Assembly (NCBI GenBank): GCA_964463695.1
Contig: CAYXCZ010000015.1
Coordinates: 34,218-98,217, forward strand
Direction of reading: 5' to 3'
Length of the DNA: 64,000 bases
Source: JALNZU01 sp964463695
GTDB taxonomy: Bacteria; Bacteroidota; Bacteroidia; Bacteroidales; F082
Positions 27,269-34,430 of the stretch are shown here, in pieces. The position numbers were made by a program, and so were the translations under genes. The notes below the pieces were generated by a model, which did no database searches, was not told the DNA's origin, and saw only the letters and a program-made list of their open reading frames with translations. Each line of letters begins with the position of its first letter. Position 1 is the first letter of the stretch.

Positions 27269-28015
27269 TTAATGCTTTGAAAGCAATATGATATAAATCA
27301 ATACAATACCAGTAATTATTAACGCAAACTGTAGAATCGAATCCTTTATTGAGGTTTTGCGGTGCATCTCAGGGATGAGATCAGCAAGCGCAATATATAA
27401 AAAACTTGATGCAGAGAATGCCAGTGCATATGGTATAAATCCCCTCATTGTATCGAGCATAAACCATGCAGCAATACCTGTGACCAGTGAGGTACTGCCT
27501 GACAGTATATTGAGTAACAGTGCTCTCTTTTTTGACATACCACTTTTGATGAGAATGCCAAAGTCGCCCAGTTCCTGAGGTATTTCATGTAATACTACCG
27601 ATACCGTTGCGAAAACACCTAATTCGGGCGATGAAAGAAAAGATGCTGCTATCACTATTCCATCAATAGCATTGTGAAAGGCATCACCTATGAGGATTAT
27701 TGGAACTGCAGCATGTTGGTGGCGCTGACAATCTTTGTTATGACAACTTCGCCACAAAATGACTTTTTCCAAAACGAAAAAGAACATAATGCCTGATAAA
27801 ACTGTCATCATTGCTGGCTGTGGGCCTAACTTTATAACTGCTTTGGGAATCATTCCAAGCATTGCTGCTCCTAGTAGTGTACCACCGGCAAGATACATGA
27901 GGTAAGTTGATACAACTTCAAGTTTTTTGTCTTTAAGGAGAAGCATTAAACCTGCCAATGCCACACTTCCAACACTACCGGCCACCAAAGCGCTGATCAT
28001 CCAAAATAAATCCAT
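27269..28015 (-). CDS. ZIP-family divalent metal transporter
   Basis: 248 aa with about eight hydrophobic helices. The transport-site motifs are HNAID in helix 4 (His114, Asn115, Asp118) and HEIPQELGD in helix 5 (His143, Glu144, Glu148). The loop before helix 4 carries SCHNKDCQRHQH (Cys and His rich), a likely cytosolic metal-sensing or delivery site. ZIP proteins move Zn(II), Fe(II) or related ions into the cytoplasm. Its position between the DUF89 gene and the MinD-type ATPases suggests it feeds metal to the products of this cluster; the ion cannot be told from sequence. Confidence 0.93.
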   Translation of the reverse strand: MDLFWMISALVAGSVGSVALAGLMLLLKDKKLEVVSTYLMYLAGGTLLGAAMLGMIPKAVIKLGPQPAMMTVLSGIMFFFVLEKVILWRSCHNKDCQRHQHAAVPIILIGDAFHNAIDGIVIAASFLSSPELGVFATVSVVLHEIPQELGDFGILIKSGMSKKRALLLNILSGSTSLVTGIAAWFMLDTMRGFIPYALAFSASSFLYIALADLIPEMHRKTSIKDSILQFALIITGIVLIYIILLSKH

Positions 28016-28082
28016 TTTATTTACATTTAGCTATTACCAAAAGTTGACCTGTATCCTCGTTTAATACTATATAATGAGATAG

Positions 28083-28943
28083 TTAAGAATATCTGTTTCT
28101 AGCCACAACAAAGCTTCCTTTTTCAACTGATAGATAATCTGCAATAACATCACATTTTGCCATCAATAAGAAAAATATTCTGTCGTCTTTTAGCTTCATC
28201 AGACCTTCGAGGTTGCCCATTCCCTTTGAAATGATGAGGTCGGCTTTTTCAAATGCGGAGATAAACTCGCTGCTGCATTTCTCAAGAATTGTTGATGGCG
28301 CATCATACCCATTGCTTATTACGTTAGCAACCTCATTTATTTTGGCTAGATGTGCATCAACTATCGTGGCATCGTTGAGGGCATATCCACCTCTGACCGC
28401 ATAAGTAACATCTTTATGGTCAATTGTTTCAATAAACAGTTTATCAAAAAACTGTTCACCTGCATTATCACCAAGATACAGAATATTATCAGCTTTTTCA
28501 ATTTCGTCTTTCAATAGCAAACAGTCGTTGATAGCCAGCTCTGTTTGAAATACTTTTTCAATTGTTTGATAAACATTGAATGAAGAGGCGGCTCCGTAGT
28601 CCATAATGTTGGCAGCCAGGGTCAACCGTAAGGCTTTGTCAAAGGGATCTGCTGAAGACTCAACAATTGGTTTCCATTCATTATATAGCTTCAAAGCAAG
28701 TTTGTTGCTCTCATTCTTTTGATCTGAAAATGGATCTTCAATGGCTGTAATCCTTGAAAACAGATGAGCCAATTGTCGTTGCAACTCAGGTGCTCCTTTT
28801 GTTGATTCAGTTCTCATAATATGATCGAACTCACTCAGAAACGAATCCTTTAATTGACTGGAAACTTTGTGCTTATCAAGAGTTGCCAGCCATGAATTTT
28901 TCAAACATAGTCTGCACCTTGGTTCTAATTCATTATGCGCCAT
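28083..28943 (-). CDS. DUF89 / ARMT1-like metal-dependent phosphatase family protein
   Basis: 286 aa from the ATG at 28943 (MAHNELEPRC). A longer frame to 29018 is only the out-of-frame reading of the His-rich tail of the preceding gene and is rejected. Motifs of the DUF89 fold are YLGDNAGE (metal-binding Asp and Asn), VRGGYALNDAT, and ISKGMGNLE. A CxxC pair (Cys10, Cys13) sits at the N-terminus, as in archaeal and anaerobe members. Related proteins are 'damage-control' phosphatases that hydrolyse unwanted sugar phosphates with a divalent metal. The gene overlaps the NifX-like gene by 11 bases, indicating coupled expression. The substrate and its link to metal-cofactor work are unknown. Confidence 0.9.
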   Translation of the reverse strand: MAHNELEPRCRLCLKNSWLATLDKHKVSSQLKDSFLSEFDHIMRTESTKGAPELQRQLAHLFSRITAIEDPFSDQKNESNKLALKLYNEWKPIVESSADPFDKALRLTLAANIMDYGAASSFNVYQTIEKVFQTELAINDCLLLKDEIEKADNILYLGDNAGEQFFDKLFIETIDHKDVTYAVRGGYALNDATIVDAHLAKINEVANVISNGYDAPSTILEKCSSEFISAFEKADLIISKGMGNLEGLMKLKDDRIFFLLMAKCDVIADYLSVEKGSFVVARNRYS

Positions 28944-29334
28944 GATGATGATGTCCATGTGAATGATTGTGACCGCTGTGATGTTCATGATCACCATCAT
29001 GGTCGCAATAGTTGGCACTCAGATTTAGTTTTTCAGCGAGAAAAAGTTCAACAAGCTGATTAGGTTCAATTACCGGAGCTCCAACAAAAACATTGATATT
29101 GAAAGCGTTAAAAAGATTTACAGCCTGTGGACCCATTCCACCAGCAATTACATCGGTAGCTCCTTTTGAAGCAACCCAACGTGGAAAACTTCCCGGAACA
29201 TGTTCTGGAGGATCAAACGATGTGATATTAGTTATAAGGTTGTTTTCAACGGTGACGAAAGCAAAAGCTTCACAATGACCGAAATGTGCCGACAGAAGTC
29301 CCTGTGACAATGGAATAGCAATGATTTTATTCAT
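28933..29334 (-). CDS. NifX-type protein with His-rich C-terminal tail (second copy)
   Basis: 133 aa. Residues 1-~105 are the NifX-like domain (IAIPLSQG, HFGHCEAFAFV, GGMGPQAVNLF). The last ~25 residues are a His-Gly-Asp tail containing more than ten His, of a type that stores or transfers Ni, Zn, Co or Cu. The loop FGHC offers His and Cys ligands. It overlaps the DUF89 gene by 11 bases. Function is probably binding or carriage of a metal or metal-sulfur unit; which metal is not evident. Confidence 0.92.
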   Translation of the reverse strand: MNKIIAIPLSQGLLSAHFGHCEAFAFVTVENNLITNITSFDPPEHVPGSFPRWVASKGATDVIAGGMGPQAVNLFNAFNINVFVGAPVIEPNQLVELFLAEKLNLSANYCDHDGDHEHHSGHNHSHGHHHHGA

Positions 29335-29414
29335 AATAAGTTATATTAATGTTTATAATAAATTTCTTGAATTTGTATTGATCAGTTTTATCATTATTTG
29401 ATTCGGAAAAATGT

Positions 29415-29762
29415 TTAAGTTATTGAATTGGTTGATGTTACTGGCTTATTTTTTAACCTGTTCAGTATGGATTGAATATTGACTTCAGTATCTTTTATCA
29501 CTATCATTTGAACCTTCAGGCTATCAAGCAATGGCTTAACTTTTAAACCAAAATCCCCCGAGATGATTTTTGATACTCCTAGATTATATAAAAATTCTAC
29601 AGCTTTTTTACCAGCTTTTTCAGGCGAGTCTCGAAATGGGTTTGGGATAAAACTCACAATTTCTGTTGCTGGTTCAAAGATTACAAAGCAGGAGCAATGT
29701 CCGAAATTTTTGTCCAGAAGTGCTGTATGGTCGTTCCCTTTGGAAGCAATGGCAATCTTCAT
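29415..29762 (-). CDS. NifX-type cofactor-binding-fold protein (first copy)
   Basis: 115 aa from the ATG at 29762 (MKIAIASKG, the usual family start). In-frame ATGs at 29771 and 29786 would give slightly longer forms, the latter overlapping the DUF134 gene. The domain shows KNFGHCSCFVIFE with His-Cys-Ser-Cys ligands, AGKKAVEFL, and ISGDFGLKVKPLL. It is the first gene after the DUF134 regulator and probably shares its promoter. As with the other copies, the fold suggests metal-sulfur cofactor binding; no nitrogenase genes are in the window. Confidence 0.9.
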   Translation of the reverse strand: MKIAIASKGNDHTALLDKNFGHCSCFVIFEPATEIVSFIPNPFRDSPEKAGKKAVEFLYNLGVSKIISGDFGLKVKPLLDSLKVQMIVIKDTEVNIQSILNRLKNKPVTSTNSIT

Positions 29763-29772
29763 GTTTTTCATT

Positions 29773-30342
29773 TTAGTGTGAATCAACTGACTCGAATTGG
29801 CTCATAACAGATTTGCAATCAGGGCATTCAATTATTGAACAATCAACAACCCTATCATGTAGATGAAAATGACCACAAGCATGACATCGACATCTGTACT
29901 GTCTGGATTCCTGTCTGAATCCTTCTTTTTCTATATCGAAAGAAACGAAATGACTTCCACCACATAGCGGACAACAGTCAACAGGGGTTGGATAGTCCGG
30001 ATTATTAAAATGACATTGGCAGTCTTTGCAATGAAACCATTCAGAATCGAAAAATACTTTGCCACCTTCGATAAGTATAATTCGCCCTTCTGCAAAAGCC
30101 GTTGCAATTTTTGCACGTGCAGAAGCATATATCCGGGTAAAAGTTGGTCGCGAAACCTTCATTAATTCACATGCTTGCACATGGTTTAAATGGTCATAAT
30201 CGCACAACTTAAAAGCTTCATACTCTTCTATATGCAGGAAAACCGGCTCAGATGATAATGAGTCATCTTGTAGTCCGTAAGGCCTGAATCCTTTCATTAA
30301 AGGAATTGCAGCAATTTTCCGAAGATTTTTATGTCGAGCCAT
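29773..30342 (-). CDS. DUF134 (UPF0251) regulator with C-terminal zinc-ribbon region
   Basis: 189 aa. The N-terminal ~95 residues are the DUF134 domain with a sigma-region-4-like helix-turn-helix (EEYEAFKLCDYDHL, then ACELMKVSRPTFTRIY). The C-terminal half adds a series of Cys pairs: CKDC near 105, CPLCGG near 124, CRCHACGH near 151 and CPDC near 173. These imply two zinc or Fe-S sites that may sense metal or redox state. It is the first gene of the minus-strand cluster. The promoter directly upstream has two dyads (30371-30401), so autoregulation and control of the cluster are likely but inferred. Confidence 0.92.
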   Translation of the reverse strand: MARHKNLRKIAAIPLMKGFRPYGLQDDSLSSEPVFLHIEEYEAFKLCDYDHLNHVQACELMKVSRPTFTRIYASARAKIATAFAEGRIILIEGGKVFFDSEWFHCKDCQCHFNNPDYPTPVDCCPLCGGSHFVSFDIEKEGFRQESRQYRCRCHACGHFHLHDRVVDCSIIECPDCKSVMSQFESVDSH

Positions 30343-30362
30343 ATTTGATCATTAGTTCGCTA

Positions 30363-30370
30363 CAAAGATA
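30363..30370 (-). promoter_or_regulatory. -7 element of the DUF134 cluster
   Basis: On the minus strand TATCTTTG (CAAAGATA on the + strand) matches TAnnTTTG and lies 20 bases before the DUF134 start. No TTTG is present at the -33 distance; that space is occupied by inverted repeats, suggesting a regulated promoter. Confidence 0.6.
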
Positions 30371-30401
30371 ATGAACATATGCTCATAAAAATATTTTATG
30401 A
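30371..30401. promoter_or_regulatory. Two overlapping operator-like dyads upstream of DUF134
   Basis: ATGAACATATGCTCAT (30371-30386) is a near-perfect palindrome with one mismatched pair. TCATAAAA-ATA-TTTTATGA (30383-30401) is a perfect 8-3-8 inverted repeat. They sit where the -33 box should be, directly upstream of the -7 element, and are good candidates for a regulator site. Confidence 0.55.
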
Positions 30402-30615
30402 TCTTTTTTTTAAAAAATTGTCAATTATTTAGTTTTAAAGAACTTCAAAAGAGAAGAAACCTATCGTTAAATGAAGATTACCTCATAACAATTAACCTGG
30501 TTTTGAAAAATAGAGGATTTCCATGGCATACTGTATATTAAAAAATGCATGGTAAGTGAAAGAAGGACCAAAAAATTGTGAGTCCGGAAAGTGTAAATGG
30601 AAGTATATCAGTAAA

Positions 30616-33561
30616 TTACTTCAAAGCGTCGTATAATAACTCAATAGGATGTTTTGCAATTCGTGATGTACCATCCTTAATTTGATGTCTGCATGAAGTG
30701 CCTGAAGCAGAAAGAGTGGTTTCCTCATCGCTTTTTCGGATTGCAGGAAATAAAACCAGTTCTCCAACTTTTAAAGATACTTCATAGTGTTCTTTTTCGT
30801 AGCCAAATGAGCCTGCCATGCCGCAACAACCTGAGGGGATTTCTTTTGCATTCCAACCTTTTGGAATTGACAAAATGCCTAAGGCTTCTTTGGTGCCCGC
30901 TATTGCTTTTTGCTGACAATGACCATGATAAAGCAGCTCTCTTTTTTCTTCAATAAACTGATCGCTTCTGATTTGTCCCTTCAGAAAGGCTTTATAAATG
31001 AACTCTTCGATTGTATAACTATTTTCAGCTAATTGGTGGGATGCTTGCTTCAAACCGTCATCAACAAGTTCAGGGTATTCATCTCTGAAAGTCAAAATGG
31101 CTGAAGGCTCAATACCAATTAGTGGTGTTTCAGCAGAAATGAATTCTTTTAATAAGCTCACATTTTTATTGGCAATTGACTTGGCTTTTCGTAGAAAACC
31201 TTTGCTTAAATAAGTACGGGCACTTTCAATGTGATTGGGAATAATCACCTCAAAACCAAGTTTAGTAAGCAAAATGATGGCTTTAATGCCTGTTTCTGTA
31301 TCGTTAAAACGCGTAAATTCATCATTGAATAAGTAGACTCTCCCATTTGGAAAAACACCGGAGGTATTTTTCTTCTGTTTTTTGAACCAGCTGTCGAGAG
31401 TTGTTTTATAAAGTGTTGGCATGCTTCGTTCAGGAGCAAAACCAATTGTTTTCATGATCAAAGGTGCTGTAAGCTTATTTGTCATGAAAAAATTGGTGAA
31501 TGATGGCATCACACTTCCCAATTGGTTGATTTTGCTGATATTGGCAATGAGTTTAGAACGCAGAGGAGCTCCGTTAGCATCATAGAAATGCTGAAGAAAC
31601 TCAGCTTTGAGTTTAGCAACATCCACGCTGCTGGGGCATTCCGATTTACATGCTTTACAAGAGAGACACAAATCCATTACCTCATAAATTTCTTTATGAT
31701 CAAATGGGTTTGTTTTGTCGCTGTTTGTCAGAAACTCACGCAACAAATTTGCTCTTGCCCTTGTTGTATTATTCTCGTTTCGGGTAGCCATATAGGAAGG
31801 GCACATTGTTCCCCCAATAACTTCAGTTTTCCTGCATGCCGCTGTGCCATTGCATTTTTCAGCTGCTCTGAGAATTCCCTGATCTTTAGAGAAATCGAAA
31901 AATGTGGCAATTTCACGCGTTGGTTTCCCGGGCTCAAAGCGCAAAGAGCTATTCATTTTTGGGGTGTCAACAATTTTGTTGGGATTGAAAATATTGTTGA
32001 CATCCCAGCTGCGCTTCACTTTTTTAATCAATTCATAGTTTGAAGCACCTATCATAAGAGGTATGAATTCGCCTCTCAGGCGACCGTCACCATGCTCCCC
32101 ACTTAAGGACCCTTTGTATTTCTTTACAAGTTTTGCGGTTTCAAGGGCAATAGTGTGAAAAAGTTCGACATCACCCGGGTCTTTTAAATTAAGGATAGGT
32201 CGAAGATGAAGTTCGCCGGTTGCAATATGAGCATAGTACACGCAGCTTTTTCCTAAACCAGATAACATTTTTTCGAAATCGTCAATATAATCGGGCAGGA
32301 AAGCTGGATTAACTGCTGTATCTTCAATTACAGCAACAGGTTTTGCATCACCAGGCATGTTATTGAGCACTCCAAGGCCAGCTTTACGAAGTTCCCAAAC
32401 TTTCCCGATATCGCTTCCGGTAACTAACGGAAAGCTATATCCATAGCCTGCTTCACGCATGGCGACTTCCATTGCCATGGCTTTTTTACTTATTGTTTCC
32501 TGATTTTCTTCAACAAATTCAACAATTAGCAGTGCCCCGGGATCACCATCGACAAAAAATCTGTTTTTGTTTTGAGTGATGTTTTCTTTTGTGAGATCCA
32601 TCACCGTTTTATCCATTAACTCCACAGCAGCTGGCTTGAACTTGAGAGCTATCAGGTTCGCTTCAAGCGCTTGTCTGATCGTTTCCAAATGCACACAAAC
32701 CAGTGCTTTATTGCGGGGTGGGAGAGGAACAAGGTTGAGTTTTATTTCTGTTGTGAAAGCTAACGTCCCTTCTGATCCAGCCAATAATTTGCAAAAATTA
32801 AATGCTTCTTTGCCAGAGGTGAACACAGATGTTTCGAGCAGTAAGTCAATAGCATAGCCAGTATTTCTTCTCCGAAGTTCCTGGTCAGGATATTCTTTTC
32901 TGATTTCTGATTGATTTTCAGGAACAGAGAGGATTTCTGAAATAGAACGGTAAATCTGCCCTTCGAGATTGGCGAGATTCTGCTTTTGCATAAAAGATTC
33001 ATCACTCAGACTGCCGAAAACAGCTTCACTGCCATCACTAAGCAACGCATTGATTTCGAGGGTGTGATCGCGGGTGCTTCCATAAATGAGCGAATGAGCA
33101 CCACATGCATTGTTTCCAACCATGCCTCCCATCATACAATAGTCGGCAGTAGAGGTTTCGGGACCAAAAAATAAATCTTTTGGCGCAAGATATTTGTTCA
33201 ATTCATTTAAAACAACTCCTGGCTGAACCCTCACCCATTTTTCTTCTTCATTCAGCTCAAGAATGGCTGTCATATAACGTGAAACATCCACAATAATGCC
33301 ATTTCCAACAACTTGTCCGGCCAACGAAGTGCCGGCAGCACGCGGTATAAGCGAGCAACCGGATTGAATTGCCAGATGAATCAGTTTTTTGATGTCTTCT
33401 TTATTTTGTGGAAGTGCAACGGCGAGAGGCTTTTCGCGATATGCTGAGGCGTCAGTAGCATAAATCAGCCGGGTTGCATCATCAATAAACAAATCGCCTT
33501 CAAATTGAGGGCGAAGGGTTTCCAGTGCCTGAAATATTTTCGACTCTCGCATAGTTGTCAT
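30616..33561 (-). CDS. FAD- and Fe-S-containing dehydrogenase (YdiJ-like, probable D-2-hydroxyacid dehydrogenase)
   Basis: 981 aa, a fusion of a GlcD-type flavoprotein with a GlpC-type Fe-S protein. Residues ~50-190 are FAD_binding_4 (PRAAGTSLAGQ, GNNACGAHS). Residues ~270-530 are the FAD-oxidase C domain (SGEHGDGRLRGEF). A Cys-containing stretch near 570-590 and CLSCKACKSECPS near 632 form the Fe-S part, and the CCG domain has GCCGMAGSFGYE near 911. E. coli YdiJ, with the same architecture, is reported as a D-2-hydroxyglutarate dehydrogenase (recalled); D-lactate dehydrogenases of Dld type are the alternative. The adjacent DUF1338 gene, whose characterised relative makes D-2-hydroxyglutarate, favours the former. 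Electrons probably go to the quinone pool or an electron-transfer protein. Confidence 0.92.
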   Translation of the reverse strand: MTTMRESKIFQALETLRPQFEGDLFIDDATRLIYATDASAYREKPLAVALPQNKEDIKKLIHLAIQSGCSLIPRAAGTSLAGQVVGNGIIVDVSRYMTAILELNEEEKWVRVQPGVVLNELNKYLAPKDLFFGPETSTADYCMMGGMVGNNACGAHSLIYGSTRDHTLEINALLSDGSEAVFGSLSDESFMQKQNLANLEGQIYRSISEILSVPENQSEIRKEYPDQELRRRNTGYAIDLLLETSVFTSGKEAFNFCKLLAGSEGTLAFTTEIKLNLVPLPPRNKALVCVHLETIRQALEANLIALKFKPAAVELMDKTVMDLTKENITQNKNRFFVDGDPGALLIVEFVEENQETISKKAMAMEVAMREAGYGYSFPLVTGSDIGKVWELRKAGLGVLNNMPGDAKPVAVIEDTAVNPAFLPDYIDDFEKMLSGLGKSCVYYAHIATGELHLRPILNLKDPGDVELFHTIALETAKLVKKYKGSLSGEHGDGRLRGEFIPLMIGASNYELIKKVKRSWDVNNIFNPNKIVDTPKMNSSLRFEPGKPTREIATFFDFSKDQGILRAAEKCNGTAACRKTEVIGGTMCPSYMATRNENNTTRARANLLREFLTNSDKTNPFDHKEIYEVMDLCLSCKACKSECPSSVDVAKLKAEFLQHFYDANGAPLRSKLIANISKINQLGSVMPSFTNFFMTNKLTAPLIMKTIGFAPERSMPTLYKTTLDSWFKKQKKNTSGVFPNGRVYLFNDEFTRFNDTETGIKAIILLTKLGFEVIIPNHIESARTYLSKGFLRKAKSIANKNVSLLKEFISAETPLIGIEPSAILTFRDEYPELVDDGLKQASHQLAENSYTIEEFIYKAFLKGQIRSDQFIEEKRELLYHGHCQQKAIAGTKEALGILSIPKGWNAKEIPSGCCGMAGSFGYEKEHYEVSLKVGELVLFPAIRKSDEETTLSASGTSCRHQIKDGTSRIAKHPIELLYDALK

Positions 33562-33608
33562 GTGAAATTTCTCTTTTAAAAAGTATTAAAGCGACTATTT
33601 AGCTTCAA

Positions 33609-34409
33609 TTAGCTATTTTCCACTTTATCGGTGCTCTCAAAAATTTTATCAGCCGATTTGGCTATGAATCCTGAATAAAGCTTGCCATCAGCATCAGGAT
33701 AACGACGCGCGAATTCGTAATAACAGCCTGGAATTTCATATAATCCATCACTGAAATTAACCTGAATCATCTCTGATCTGATACTCGATTGTTCCAACAA
33801 TTCGGCAGGTGTGCCTTTGATTTCACCACCTGAATCATTTAAACGAAATCCATTTTCTTTAAGTAACTCATTTACAGCCTCTAATGAAGGTAAACTCTTT
33901 AAGTGATTAACACTTACGGTGAAATGGTTGGCGCAGAAGCCGTTAACATAAAGCCATGCAGCATATTCCGATTCTTTGCGTAATTCTTCGTAAACCTCAT
34001 AAGATGGCTGCCCCCAGATATTACCGCTGTAAATCAACTCGTTTGAATTTAGTAAGTTATCTGGAATACTGTCAACAAGTGATTTGACAGTTTTCTGAAG
34101 GAATGGGCTAAAATCTGCTGTTATCAACTGAGAGATAAACACCCGCGGTTGACCTTCCATTTCAAAATGCTTGGCATACAAGTGTTTAGATTCGAAGTGA
34201 TAATCACCTTTATAAGTGTAACCTGCATCAACAAATACCTTTGCCAGCACTTCAATTCCAATTCGTGGGTCATCAAATGTGCGAAAAGCAATGTGGTCGT
34301 TTGCTACTGTTTCATCTCTTGAAACAAAGAGATCATAAACAGCTTGTACTGAAGGATTTTGACCTGTGTAATCTTTCCATAAACGGTTAAAAATTAATTC
34401 TGCTTGCAT
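33609..34409 (-). CDS. DUF1338 family protein, probable 2-oxoadipate dioxygenase/decarboxylase (HglS-like)
   Basis: 266 aa. It belongs to the DUF1338 family by the N-terminal NDHIAFRTF (His39), the central NHFTVSVNHL and the late CYYEFARRYP. These match in order the two His and one Glu iron ligands of Pseudomonas putida HglS, which converts 2-oxoadipate to D-2-hydroxyglutarate with oxygen in lysine breakdown (recalled). This protein is shorter than HglS (about 460 aa), as other Bacteroidota members seem to be. It is followed 47 bases later by the YdiJ-like dehydrogenase and preceded by lplA (21 bases), all in one direction. Activity is inferred; oxygen dependence would fit poorly with strict anaerobiosis. 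Confidence 0.85.
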   Translation of the reverse strand: MQAELIFNRLWKDYTGQNPSVQAVYDLFVSRDETVANDHIAFRTFDDPRIGIEVLAKVFVDAGYTYKGDYHFESKHLYAKHFEMEGQPRVFISQLITADFSPFLQKTVKSLVDSIPDNLLNSNELIYSGNIWGQPSYEVYEELRKESEYAAWLYVNGFCANHFTVSVNHLKSLPSLEAVNELLKENGFRLNDSGGEIKGTPAELLEQSSIRSEMIQVNFSDGLYEIPGCYYEFARRYPDADGKLYSGFIAKSADKIFESTDKVENS

Positions 34410-34430
34410 ATTAGTTTTATTTGTGAATGA

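Noticed and set aside
28944..29018. Longer N-terminus for the DUF89 protein
   Set aside because: The extra residues are the shifted reading of the CAT-rich tail of the neighbouring gene; the family-like start MAHNELEPRC begins at 28943.
25037..29762. NifX/NifB-type domains as evidence for nitrogen fixation
   Set aside because: No nifHDK, nifE or nifN is present, and this fold is common in anaerobes without nitrogenase. It only indicates metal-sulfur cofactor handling.
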